NCBI GenBank assembly: GCA_030837285.1
Contig: JAUPKU010000122.1
Coordinates: 1-42,423 of the forward strand
Direction: 5' to 3'
Source: Thermoproteota archaeon
Lineage (GTDB): Archaea > Thermoproteota > Bathyarchaeia > RBG-16-48-13 > GCA-020355125
Length of the DNA stretch: 42,423 nt
Under the pieces are notes generated by a model. That model was not told where the DNA came from. It saw nothing but the letters and a program-made list of their open reading frames with translations, and did no database searches. Of the stretch, positions 1-8,170 are shown piece after piece (the first letter of the stretch is position 1; each line of letters opens with the position of its first letter). A program made the translations under genes and the position numbers.

Positions 1-317
1 AAAAAGGCTTTATTTTTTATCGTAGAATTTTATTCTTTTAATTACCAAATAAAACATATTGAAAGTTTTTAGTAATGCTTTGAAAATGATTTACTGAACA
101 CTCTTAATAGAAGCAAAATCGAAGATATCACTTAGTTTAAGTAAGCAAATACTCTATTAATGATTGTTTCTAAGTATTCCTCAAATGCTGAGTCTTATTC
201 GGGGGCTTCATGACTGAGATGGCTATGACGCATGCGCTAGGAGTTACTTTGCGGAATCCTTTTTAGTATACGTGTTAAGTATTGCGTGTGCTAGTCATAG
301 AATACGGAGAATAGGAT
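1..317. other. Intergenic stretch before the first gene
   Basis: AT-rich sequence with no convincing ORF on either strand. A short imperfect inverted repeat (AGGAGTT ... AATCCT) followed by five T residues lies at about 239-265 and could end an upstream transcript. It is too weak to call a terminator firmly. No tRNA or rRNA signature was seen. Confidence 0.4.
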
Positions 318-623
318 TTGCCATTAAGATTGCTTGACAGGATAAATCGGATATTAAGGGAAAGTGAATCATCTAACCTGATTTACTGGTCTAGATTCTT
401 CTTAGGAATCATCGCAGGTTTCATATGTGCAGTTCTTAGAGTAGAAGTAATAGGCTTGCTTATTGGTTTAGGCTTTTACCTCAGTTCGTTTCTTCTATTC
501 AATTACGTCTTGAAGATTAACTTAGAGGAAGTAGGCAAATTAAAGTTTTACACAACTGGATTACTGGAATTTCTACTAGCTTGGATTACTATTTGGACTC
601 TCCTCAACACATATTTAGTATAA
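318..623 (+). CDS. EMC6-like (Rab5-interacting family) small membrane protein
   Basis: A 101-residue protein with three predicted membrane helices at about 23-44, 46-66 and 78-98. The order of helices, and a Gly-Leu-Leu run leading into a Trp-rich last helix (YTTGLLEFLLAWITIWTLL), resemble eukaryotic EMC6, a subunit of the ER membrane protein complex. Archaeal members of this family (PF07019) are known and are inferred to help insert membrane proteins. The TTG start is supported by a GGAG ribosome-binding site at 306-309 with an 8-base spacer. It appears monocistronic. The family assignment rests on topology and a short motif, so it is probable rather than certain. Confidence 0.65.
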   Translation: MPLRLLDRINRILRESESSNLIYWSRFFLGIIAGFICAVLRVEVIGLLIGLGFYLSSFLLFNYVLKINLEEVGKLKFYTTGLLEFLLAWITIWTLLNTYLV

Positions 624-660
624 TTTAAAATTCCCCGCTTAAAATGAAGTAAAAATGTTC

Positions 661-1065
661 TCATTTGAGATATCCATTAAGGGATTTTGCGTCAGATCTG
701 CTTGATCTTAATATCTTCAAGTACTCTACCCATGCAGCGAAGAATCCTCGGTCAAAGTCTTCTTGTAGAGAGCTCTTCGACATTCTGGCGAATTGTCGTT
801 GCAATTCATCCAATTTCTTTTCGTTATCAAGATTGACGCGGCTAATGTACAAATAGCGACTATCATTTGATTTAAGGGAAATAAACATCCCCTCGAGGGC
901 GTTGCAGTAGCCTTTATGCCAAGGAGTTGTTTTCATTTCCTTGCCTATTGTTTCTAATTCTCTTTCAGCATCTGCGAAGTCTCTTTGATTCAAATGCTGT
1001 AAGTAATTTGCTATGGAAGGCATCTTCTTTCGTGAAATTGGTTCTGCCACAACGACCATCTCCAT
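661..1065 (-). CDS. Conserved archaeal hypothetical protein
   Basis: I do not recognise a function. The frame is open from 1143, but a TATA box (TATTTAAAGG on this strand, 1091-1100) puts the transcription start near 1070. I therefore choose the ATG at 1065, which gives a nearly leaderless message and a protein of 134 residues. The product is soluble, charged and mostly helical. It contains a segment HKGYCNALEGMFISLKSND and a C-terminal part rich in Phe and Asp (DFDRGFFAAWVEYLKIL), which look like a conserved small-protein family. It is transcribed divergently from the methyltransferase at 1181. Confidence 0.6.
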   Translation of the reverse strand: MEMVVVAEPISRKKMPSIANYLQHLNQRDFADAERELETIGKEMKTTPWHKGYCNALEGMFISLKSNDSRYLYISRVNLDNEKKLDELQRQFARMSKSSLQEDFDRGFFAAWVEYLKILRSSRSDAKSLNGYLK

Positions 1066-1090
1066 TTCTTCTCTATTCCATCTACGGTCA

Positions 1091-1100
1091 CCTTTAAATA
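1091..1100 (-). promoter_or_regulatory. TATA box of the small hypothetical gene
   Basis: TATTTAAAGG on the minus strand, about 31 bases upstream of the ATG at 1065. This spacing implies a nearly leaderless transcript and decides the start codon, because the two upstream in-frame starts would lie before the transcription start. Confidence 0.55.
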
Positions 1101-1180
1101 ACCTCCGTCTTTGACAGAGGCAGACACCTCTAATTTTCGACAAATACTTCTAAATATCACAAGTCGATGCTTTCTCTATC

Positions 1181-1759
1181 ATGCCATTTGTTAAAAGCTG
1201 GAAAGAAAAGGAGAAGATTGCTAAGAGATATAATATATCAGCTCAGCTTTATAACCTCCGTTATCGTGATGAACAAGAGAGCAAGTATGATGCAATATTA
1301 GACATTGTTAAAATTAATCTGGGAGAATACATTTTGGACATAGGCTGCGGAACAGGCTTGCTTATTCAAAGGATCGGAAAGAATAATGGAATCACAATTG
1401 GCATCGACTTTTCAAAGAAAATGTTGGAAGAGGCAAAGAAGACTTGTAGGGGTTTGGAGAATATTTCACTGATATGCGGGGATGCTGACTTCCTTCCCTT
1501 GAGAGATGGAACAATTAACAAGATCTTTGCCATCACGCTCCTCCAAAATATGCCACAGCCCAAACAAACTATTCTTGAGATTACTAGGATTGCTAAAGAT
1601 GTTTCAGAAATTGTTCTTACATGGCAGAAGAGGATTTTTGAAGAAAAAGACTTGACCAAATGGCTTGATAACTGTGAATTAAATGTTTCAAAATCATTTA
1701 ATGATGGGCAGTTAAAAGATTATGTACATGTATGCATAAAACGAAATGCTAGTTATTGA
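1181..1759 (+). CDS. Class I SAM-dependent methyltransferase
   Basis: A 192-residue protein with the Rossmann methyltransferase signature. Motif I is ILDIGCGTGLL at about residues 51-61, the acidic end of strand 2 is IGID near 72-75, and motif II/III is in CGDADFLPL at about 99-107. It matches the Methyltransf_11/25 type. The N-terminal helix (ARYN/YNLRYRDEQ-like) is typical of small archaeal methyltransferases of unknown substrate. A TATA-like CTTCTAAATATC lies at about 1145-1156, so the message would be nearly leaderless. The Lsm gene starts 12 bases downstream, suggesting cotranscription and a possible but unproven RNA link. Confidence 0.85.
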   Translation: MPFVKSWKEKEKIAKRYNISAQLYNLRYRDEQESKYDAILDIVKINLGEYILDIGCGTGLLIQRIGKNNGITIGIDFSKKMLEEAKKTCRGLENISLICGDADFLPLRDGTINKIFAITLLQNMPQPKQTILEITRIAKDVSEIVLTWQKRIFEEKDLTKWLDNCELNVSKSFNDGQLKDYVHVCIKRNASY

Positions 1760-1771
1760 AAAGATTTTTAT

Positions 1772-2056
1772 ATGAAGAATAAGATGAATAGCCAGATGAG
1801 TGTGATTGTAAACTTGGAGTCTAATCGAAGACCTTTGAATATCCTTATGAGAAGTCTCAACAACATGATAGTAGTGAAGTTGAAGAATAATCTGTCTTAC
1901 AAAGGACGTATGGTAAAATGCGACACCTACATGAATATGCTCCTTGAAGGAGCCTCTGAATTTGATGACGAAAACCTCGTTGCCAATTACGGGAACGTCT
2001 TCATTCGAGGAAATAACATTCTCTATGTTTGTGTAAATGCTAGCAAATTACCTTAA
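1772..2056 (+). CDS. Sm-like (Lsm) archaeal RNA-binding protein
   Basis: A 94-residue protein with both halves of the Sm fold. Sm1 spans roughly residues 31-60 and includes the MNMLLEGA segment with the usual D-x-x-M-N-x-x-L pattern (DTYMNMLLEGA). Sm2 is the YGNVFIRGNNILYV segment near 76-89, with the RG pair that lines the RNA pocket. Archaeal Lsm proteins form ring heptamers that bind U-rich RNA. There is a short nonconserved N-terminal extension, and starts at the second or third Met would also give a complete domain. It lies 12 bases after the methyltransferase. Confidence 0.9.
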   Translation: MKNKMNSQMSVIVNLESNRRPLNILMRSLNNMIVVKLKNNLSYKGRMVKCDTYMNMLLEGASEFDDENLVANYGNVFIRGNNILYVCVNASKLP

Positions 2057-2133
2057 GTAATTTTTAATGTCTGGGAGTACAAAAGAATTAAATTACTAAT
2101 TTTAGTAAGCCTAACGTAGGAGTACCCCCCGAG

Positions 2134-2749
2134 ATGAATAGAGTAATAGGTGTTGAAAAGATAACACAAACACTCATAGAGGAACGTGATATAGAAATTA
2201 TTGAAAGAAAAGGATGAGGACATCCAGACTACATCGCCGACGGCGTTTCAGAGGCAGTATCAAGAGCCCGATGCAAGTATTACTTAGGAATTTGGTATTG
2301 TTCTTCATTATATGTCGATAAAGCATTGATTGTAGGTGAAAAAGCTCATACTTATTTCGGGGAGGAGAAGTCGATGAACCGTTTCGAGTTATCGTTGCTG
2401 GAAAGGCGGTTACGCAAATACTAAAAATGGAAAACTCTGTCAAATTCCTATAGGCCGCGCTAGAATCCAGTGAGTCATGTTGGGAAAAATCTACAATGTA
2501 TTGGGTGTAAACATAGCAGATACAGTATACAAAGAGGTCAATAGAATAAGAGAAGTCTGCGTTAAGATTCTCAGTCAGATTGGGAAACCCATTGACCAGC
2601 TCTTGTCAGCGGGAGTTGAGATTCTCTTGGAGGATAACGTCAGTTTGCAGAAGGTTATTGGAGACATTGAAGGTATCGTCGATGAGAAGTTATCTGGCAT
2701 TAAGAAAGTTACAAAGGATATTATAGAGGAAAAAGTAACGCTCTTTTAA
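2134..2749 (+). pseudogene. mat: Decayed archaeal S-adenosylmethionine synthetase
   Basis: This is a remnant of the archaeal-type (about 400-residue) methionine adenosyltransferase. The N-terminal part starts at ATG 2134 and reads ...EIIERKG, then a TGA stop at 2215-2217, then GHPDYIADGVSEAVSRA. Intact members read ERKGIGHPD. Near 2359-2362 one G is missing from a G run. With it restored the frame gives FGGGEVDEPFRVIVAGKA. Homology stops near 2435. The C-terminal part resumes at about 2464 with NPVSHVG, shifts frame by one extra A near 2485-2489, and continues as GKIYNVLGVNIADTV and ILSQIGKPIDQ to a TAA at 2747-2749. About 200 residues, including the central catalytic region, are absent. The 90-residue open frame at 2477-2749 is therefore a gene tail, not an independent gene. 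A functional copy must exist elsewhere in the genome if the organism makes its own SAM. Confidence 0.88.
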
Positions 2750-2759
2750 AATCATGCTC

Positions 2760-2771
2760 TTTTTTTATTTT
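2760..2771 (+). terminator. Oligo-T terminator after the mat remnant
   Basis: A run of seven T followed by A and four T, 10 bases past the last stop codon of the decayed gene. Archaeal RNA polymerase terminates at such T tracts without needing a hairpin. Confidence 0.4.
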
Positions 2772-2947
2772 CCCTCATTAAACAGCATGCCAGTATTAGT
2801 TGTCACTGAAAACAATAACTTAATATATTGATCGCTTTCATTTCAAGATGCTGTACAATTCGAAGAAGTCTTCTAAGATAAACGGGAGTTCTATTGAAGA
2901 AAATTTTCCTTGTTTGAAGTTCTTCTAGAGCTGACAGAAATTCGGAA

Positions 2948-4216
2948 GTGATATATTTGAATATACTTTTTCATGGAGGCGCCAAGGAAGTTGGTGGCTC
3001 ATGTATTCTAGTTGAAAATGATAATAATAGAGTCGCATTGGATTATGGAATAAAAGTTGAGAAAGGACTTTCATATGATGCACCTAAACGTTTGGACGCC
3101 GTTGTTATTACACACGCGCACTTGGATCATTCAGGAAACCTCTTAACCCTTTCAGATGGAAACACGGCAATAGTTGGCTCAGAAGCCACTCGCGACGTGT
3201 CGTCAGAGTTGTTAAATGATCTAATTAAAGTTCAGAGACTGAACGGAGTCGATATTCCCTATAGCTATAAAGACGTGAATAAGATAACGGATCTCTGGAT
3301 CAGCAGAGAAAAACTAGCCCTTCCGGGAATGGAGATTTCGCTCTATCCAGCTGGACATGTACTCGGAGCTCGGATGGCTTATCTTGAAGCTGAAGGAAAG
3401 AAAGTTCTGTACACCGGAGACTTCTGTCTCCATGATACAGAGATTCTAGATGGGGCTAATTTGAGTGCTTTCCCTAGAGAGCCAGATGTTCTCATTATGG
3501 AATCAACTTATGGCTGTATAGTGCGACCTACCAGAGAGGAATTGATTAACACCCTCTTCAAGAGCATTATTGAAACGATGGAGAGGAGAGGAAATATCCT
3601 GATACCAACCTTTGCCTTCCATAGGATCCAAGAGATGGCTAGACGAATAGACACCGCAATGGGGATGAAAATACTCCCCCGTTACAACACTTACATTATC
3701 TCGCGATTAGCCGAAAGGATTACGGAATACTTTGGCGAGTATAAAATGTCTCTTAAAAAGTCATTACAAGACGATATGGATCCGTTTAGGTACGAGAGGA
3801 TTAAGAGCATAAAGAAGGTAGACGCAATCCGTGAGCCCGCTATGGTGATTTGCACACCAGGCTTCGGTCAGGCAGGAATCAGTCGTGAACTGCTTTATGA
3901 ATGGGCTGAAGATGAAGATAATTCTATCATAATAAATACAGGCTATCTGCCTGAAGACAGCCCTCTAAATATGGCAAAAGAGAAGGGAGTAATCAAGAAT
4001 GATGGTGAATCAGTGGAAGTGAAGGCTGACGTGAAACAAATTGAACTCTCCGGGCATGCTGATCAAATTGAATTAGTCCAATTCGTTAAAACCATCAGAC
4101 CTAAAAGAACATTCCTTGTACATGGTGATCCAGATCAAATTTTAGCACTAGAGAAAAAAATCAGCGAATTCACTGAAGTAACCATTCCTGAGAACCACGA
4201 AAAATTCAAAATATAG
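2948..4216 (+). CDS. Metallo-beta-lactamase/beta-CASP RNA nuclease (aCPSF2-like)
   Basis: A 422-residue two-metal RNA nuclease. Metallo-beta-lactamase motifs are present in order: D32, motif 2 THAHLDHSG (H56, H58, D60, H61), motif 3 GH (H137) and motif 4 TGD (D158). The beta-CASP motifs follow: A in MESTYG (E185), B in LSGHADQ (H370) and C in LVHGD (H392). All catalytic positions are intact. There are no N-terminal KH domains, so it belongs with the KH-less archaeal CPSF2-type proteins rather than FttA/aCPSF1. The expected role is RNA 3'-end processing or decay in the cytoplasm. The start is GTG at 2948. It ends in TAG. Confidence 0.92.
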   Translation: MIYLNILFHGGAKEVGGSCILVENDNNRVALDYGIKVEKGLSYDAPKRLDAVVITHAHLDHSGNLLTLSDGNTAIVGSEATRDVSSELLNDLIKVQRLNGVDIPYSYKDVNKITDLWISREKLALPGMEISLYPAGHVLGARMAYLEAEGKKVLYTGDFCLHDTEILDGANLSAFPREPDVLIMESTYGCIVRPTREELINTLFKSIIETMERRGNILIPTFAFHRIQEMARRIDTAMGMKILPRYNTYIISRLAERITEYFGEYKMSLKKSLQDDMDPFRYERIKSIKKVDAIREPAMVICTPGFGQAGISRELLYEWAEDEDNSIIINTGYLPEDSPLNMAKEKGVIKNDGESVEVKADVKQIELSGHADQIELVQFVKTIRPKRTFLVHGDPDQILALEKKISEFTEVTIPENHEKFKI

Positions 4217-4850
4217 TTTAATTTCATACCTACTCGAAAATGCCATTTTTTGAAGCCACAGTAATTGAGAGAACATTCTGATCCAATTGTACCTGATAGT
4301 TAATGTGGTTGACGTGAAAGCAATAGTCATAGAGGATCATGATGTAATAATGGAATGATCGCCGTCAACCATATACAGTGCACAATAAAAACTGATGATT
4401 TTCGTCATGTAAACCTCATTACACCTCTGGTTTCTTTAAGCTAGTAGTTTCGGAGACTCAATATTTTTCTTTCCATAAGAAACCGAGAGAACGCAATACC
4501 CTATAGATCGTCTTAGAAAACAATAGAAGAGTTGTATGAAAAATCATAATGAATAACAGTCCGTTTCCATACACGATCCCATGAATTCATGCATTTTTGC
4601 ACTTTTTACAAGATTGCTAAGCTATAAAAACGGCTTATTCCCCAGATAAAGACTGAAAACAGCGTATCCGACCCTCCACTATCCAAAACAAGAGAGCCTC
4701 AGCCTCAGAGAGATAGACAGCACCAGCAACACTAAACGAGAAGAAAATAGAAATGGAGTCCGGACTTCGACCCATTGAATCAGATAATCTTAACATATCA
4801 TTTCAACTCTCTACAAATAACTGAAAAATAAGAAAGAAGGAGCAGGTATT
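4217..4850. other. 634-base intergenic region, no gene recognised
   Basis: No ORF over about 30 codons looks like coding sequence on either strand, and I see no tRNA or CRISPR signature. A near-symmetric TATA element (CTATAAAAACGG on plus, with TTTTTATAGC on minus) at about 4621-4634 could drive transcription in either direction. On the plus strand it would give the downstream gene a leader of nearly 200 bases. The last 20 bases hold the ribosome-binding site of the next gene. Confidence 0.4.
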
Positions 4851-5324
4851 TTGGGATTTCCTAAGAGGATTTATACATTGGAAGAATTTACGAAAGCGAG
4901 GAAATGTGTTGAAGAAGGCTATAGGCACCGCTTAAGAATAGTAGGAAGCACCGTCTTCAAGGATAGAGTTGATAAGATGCTAAAGCTCATACGCAAGGCT
5001 GGATACTACAATTACCTCCGGACCTACATTAGGCAAATTATAGAAATCGATGGAGTCAGTCAGCTTAGAGAAGCAGAGGCTACAATTTGGCTAAACAGTT
5101 TTACGATAAAAGAGGCTGTCGAAGGAGCGCGACTTATAGTTCAGAAGACTGAGCAGATGAAAGATTACTTATCAGGCGAAAAATACTACGAAAGAGGAGA
5201 GCTACAAACAATCAATAAGAGCGTGGAATTCCTCAAAACGCTTGTTAAGAAAAGGTTGAATAAGGAAGTGCGAAGGAGTTGCGAGGAAGTTATCAAATTG
5301 TGGACTAAGGAGACAATACTGTAG
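4851..5324 (+). CDS. Hypothetical helical protein
   Basis: A 157-residue protein I do not recognise. It is highly charged (many Lys, Arg and Glu), has no membrane segment or signal peptide, and is predicted almost wholly helical. The TTG start at 4851 is supported by AAGGAG at 4837-4842 with an 8-base spacer. Two features may help a profile search: a repeated Tyr-rich stretch (KAGYYNYLRTYIRQIIEIDG) near residues 49-68 and a basic C-terminal helix. The neighbours give no functional clue. A T7 tract at 5352-5358, just past its stop, may end its transcript. Confidence 0.6.
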   Translation: MGFPKRIYTLEEFTKARKCVEEGYRHRLRIVGSTVFKDRVDKMLKLIRKAGYYNYLRTYIRQIIEIDGVSQLREAEATIWLNSFTIKEAVEGARLIVQKTEQMKDYLSGEKYYERGELQTINKSVEFLKTLVKKRLNKEVRRSCEEVIKLWTKETIL

Positions 5325-5347
5325 AAGTGAAGGACAATAGTAGGAGA

Positions 5348-5968
5348 CTACTTTTTTTCCTTTGAAGGGTGAGACCATCCTAATTTCTCCAGAATGATCT
5401 GCTTCTTCATCAAGACAATTGTTATCACTACTGTAGAGACAATCGAGATTATTATTGTCACACTTTGTCCCAGATATTCTTCAATGGCCAGACTGAACTT
5501 CTGACCGAAATACGCTCCTGCAACAGTTATTAAAACTTTTCCGGAAAAGAATGCTACGAAAAATCTGACTGGACTAAATCGCATTAAACCAAATGGTATG
5601 ATTATTGGATCATCAGGAACTGGAGTTGCAGCAGCTATGAATAATGCTATCATCCCCAGTTTATGAGAACCTCCCCCACGCTTGTCTTCAAACGTGTTCT
5701 TCAATCTATTCTTTACAATGCCACTCAAGAAGAAGGATAACCCAAAGTGAACCGTCTTGGCCACGGAAGCCCCCAAGGCTATCATAAGACCTATGAGAAG
5801 AGGATTAAATGATGGAAGAAGACTTCCTATTAAGCCAGACAAGACTAGATTTGAGGGACCCATGAAAGGGATTAGATTCAATACTAGCGATGAAACAAAA
5901 ATTCCCAAATATCCTAAAGCCAAAAAGTTCTCCAATAACCCAGTCATTAAATCAGATATTCTCCACAC
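5348..5968 (-). CDS. VTT/DedA (SNARE-associated) family membrane protein
   Basis: A 206-residue integral membrane protein with about five hydrophobic segments. The re-entrant-loop region reads PFMGPSNLVLSGLIG. The diagnostic Pro/Asp-rich turn AAATPVPDDPIIIPFGLMRF carries the conserved Pro-x-Pro and terminal Arg. VTT-domain proteins include bacterial DedA and eukaryotic TMEM41B/VMP1, which are lipid scramblases or transporters. The archaeal role is not established. The C-terminus is a basic tail (SKEKK). An internal Met at residue 8 is a possible alternative start. It is convergent with the gene at 4851, and its Lys codons make the oligo-T tract seen on the other strand. Confidence 0.85.
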   Translation of the reverse strand: MWRISDLMTGLLENFLALGYLGIFVSSLVLNLIPFMGPSNLVLSGLIGSLLPSFNPLLIGLMIALGASVAKTVHFGLSFFLSGIVKNRLKNTFEDKRGGGSHKLGMIALFIAAATPVPDDPIIIPFGLMRFSPVRFFVAFFSGKVLITVAGAYFGQKFSLAIEEYLGQSVTIIISIVSTVVITIVLMKKQIILEKLGWSHPSKEKK

Positions 5969-6214
5969 ATGATCTTAAGACTAGAAAAAAGGAAGTGCGT
6001 AGAGATAAACCAATCTGATTTAGACAACAATGACGAAACCAGAAAATATACTTGTCACATTATGTCAAATAATTCTTTGCCTTTATAGTAAATGCTCTTC
6101 ACTTGAAATAGAGTATTAAAACTAACTTTGAATCAGGTTTCTGAGATAGGAAATCTTCGATATTGAAGGTCGAATAGCAATGTTGATTTAGTAAGAAAAG
6201 CGTAGTGATAAATC

Positions 6215-7294
6215 ATGGTTGGAGTATCCGCATTCATCTATCACCCTGACTACTTAAAGTATCAATTTGGGCCAGAACATCCCTTCAAACCTATAAGAGA
6301 AAAGTACACCCTCGACTTTTTAAAAGAATTGGGAGTATTCGGTGAAAAGATGAAATACTACGAGCCTGAGCCTGCGACTGAAGAGGACTTGCTCTCTGTC
6401 CACTCTAGGGAATATATTAATTTCGTTAAAAAAATGTGCAAAGAGGGGCATGGATACTTAGATCAGGGCGATACACCAGCTACAAAAGGGCTTTATGAGG
6501 GCGCATGTTCTGTAGTCGGAGGCTCAATCCTAGGTGCAAAGTTGATTATGGGAGGGCAAGTCAATCACGCCTTCAATCCTGGTGGAGGACTTCATCATGC
6601 GAAGGCAGATAGTGCATCAGGCTTCTGCGTCTTCAACGACATTGCTATAGCAACAAGGTTCCTACAGAAGAAGTACGATCTAAGAAAAATTGCCATTGTT
6701 GATATAGACGGCCATCATGGGGATGGAACCCAAAGAATATTCTATAAAGAGAATATCTTGAAGATCTCTCTTCAGAGAGTTGGTATCTTCCCAGGAACAG
6801 GCTATGTTAAAGAAATTGGTGAGGGAGCTGGAAAAGGCTATTCTGTCAATATTCCTCTTCCGGGTGATGTTGACGATGAATCTTATTTGCGCGCGTTTCA
6901 AGAAGTGGTACCGCCACTGATTGAGAAGTATGAACCGGAGATCATCATTAATCAATTTGGCGTGGACGGCCACTATCAGGATCCCTTGGTTGGGTTAGCA
7001 TTGACAACTCAAGGGTATGAGAGAATCAGTAAGATAATGCATGATCTGGCACATAGATTTTCGGATGGAAGACTTCTGATCTTAGGTGGAGGAGGCTATG
7101 GCGTCAATAATACTGCTAAATGCTGGGCTATAATGTTCACAACAATTTCAGAAGCTCTACCAAAAGAGTCAATAGAGAGATATAATCGATTGTTCGACAG
7201 AGAATCTCCAGTGTGCAGCAATGAAGTTCGCAGGATAGTACAAGAGACAATTGTAGAGGTTAAAGGCAAAATATTTCCTCTTTATGGCCTCTAA
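6215..7294 (+). CDS. Histone deacetylase/AcuC-family zinc hydrolase
   Basis: A 359-residue arginase-fold deacetylase. The catalytic set is complete: the His pair in PGGGLHHAKAD (H127, H128), zinc ligands in DIDGHHGDG (D165, H167), the third ligand D251 in FGVDGHYQDPL, and the transition-state Tyr in GGGGYG (Y295). The N-terminal YHPDYLKYQFGPEHP is the usual family opening. Archaeal members remove acetyl groups from proteins or small molecules, and the substrate here cannot be read from sequence. It stands alone, with about 240 bases upstream and a T7 tract at 7333-7339 downstream. Confidence 0.92.
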   Translation: MVGVSAFIYHPDYLKYQFGPEHPFKPIREKYTLDFLKELGVFGEKMKYYEPEPATEEDLLSVHSREYINFVKKMCKEGHGYLDQGDTPATKGLYEGACSVVGGSILGAKLIMGGQVNHAFNPGGGLHHAKADSASGFCVFNDIAIATRFLQKKYDLRKIAIVDIDGHHGDGTQRIFYKENILKISLQRVGIFPGTGYVKEIGEGAGKGYSVNIPLPGDVDDESYLRAFQEVVPPLIEKYEPEIIINQFGVDGHYQDPLVGLALTTQGYERISKIMHDLAHRFSDGRLLILGGGGYGVNNTAKCWAIMFTTISEALPKESIERYNRLFDRESPVCSNEVRRIVQETIVEVKGKIFPLYGL

Positions 7295-7332
7295 GACTTG
7301 TACTATTAGGAATTAGTCTCTACCTGCGCGAC

Positions 7333-7339
7333 TTTTTTT
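7333..7339 (+). terminator. Oligo-T terminator after the deacetylase gene
   Basis: Seven consecutive T residues about 40 bases beyond the TAA of the deacetylase gene, between convergent genes. This is the simple T-tract terminator used by archaeal RNA polymerase. Confidence 0.4.
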
Positions 7340-7398
7340 ATTCCTCGGCCAAAGCGAAAAGTCAGGTTCATTAAAAAAAGGGAAAAGAAAGAAGAGTC

Positions 7399-7938
7399 TT
7401 ATCTCTGCGGAAGGGATAAGATTTCTATGATACAGCCAACCAACTTGCTCGTATCCATGTATGCCCATCCTTGATCTTGCGCTTCCATCTTGTTAACCTG
7501 TAATGGATCTATCCCCTCGTTCTTCCACTTCTCAAGCTCCTTCTCGAATGGAAGTGGCGTGTAGACGCCTATGTGATGTATTCCTTCACCATGCTTCTCT
7601 AGGTACTCTTTGTAAATTGTTTCTCCTTCGATTGTCTCAACTAGCTCGAGTCTTATAGAACCTACTTTCGCGTTGCCAAACTTTAAAGTGTAATCCACGG
7701 GTTTACCATGAACCATTGCTCTAGTAGATGGAGTGTGCATTACGCTTATTCTGAAGGGGCCAATTCCGAATTTCTTTGAAAAATTCTCAGCTGTCTTCTC
7801 TACATCTTTTACTACAAGACACACATGGGCGATTTCTGGTAGCATAATTCTGTCTTCAGGGATTGTTTTACTCTCACCAGGCTTCATTTCAAACACCAAT
7901 AATATGGATAATTCGTCTATTCTTAAGGCTGATGCCAT
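7399..7938 (-). CDS. VOC (glyoxalase/epimerase-like) family protein
   Basis: A 179-residue protein with a vicinal-oxygen-chelate domain from about residue 34 (PEIAHVCLVVKDVEKTAENF) to the end, including GIHHIGVYTP and a final Glu in IIEILSLP. His and Glu at these places are the usual metal ligands of the fold. It resembles the Glyoxalase_4 / methylmalonyl-CoA epimerase branch, but the substrate is unknown. The first 33 residues are not part of the domain. The Met at 7887 (MKPGESK) is an equally good start, with a possible TATA element just upstream. No methylmalonyl-CoA pathway gene is nearby. Confidence 0.8.
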   Translation of the reverse strand: MASALRIDELSILLVFEMKPGESKTIPEDRIMLPEIAHVCLVVKDVEKTAENFSKKFGIGPFRISVMHTPSTRAMVHGKPVDYTLKFGNAKVGSIRLELVETIEGETIYKEYLEKHGEGIHHIGVYTPLPFEKELEKWKNEGIDPLQVNKMEAQDQGWAYMDTSKLVGCIIEILSLPQR

Positions 7939-8170
7939 TTGAAAAAGAATTTTACAGTTTACAGACTACTTAGCAAAAACATCTACAATTAAGGAAATTT
8001 TCAGTTTGAGACAAGAAAAACTTTGGATTTTCACAACCCTAATGACAAAAGAGAACCATAAATTAAACTGACTAAAACATCATTTTTCAGTCGGAAACCA
8101 TAAATACTGATCCACTTGTCTTTGAAGGCATTATTCATCCAAAACAAGAGTTTGGGGAAGAAAAGACAGC

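Noticed and set aside
665-856. Plus-strand ORF of 63 residues
   Set aside because: It is a shadow of the minus-strand gene at 661-1065, which has its own TATA box.
2477-2749. An independent 90-residue protein
   Set aside because: Its sequence is the C-terminal end of archaeal S-adenosylmethionine synthetase, and the matching N-terminal remnant lies just upstream.
4497-4580. Short minus-strand ORF of 27 codons in the large gap
   Set aside because: Too short, no ribosome-binding site or family feature; expected by chance in AT-rich DNA.
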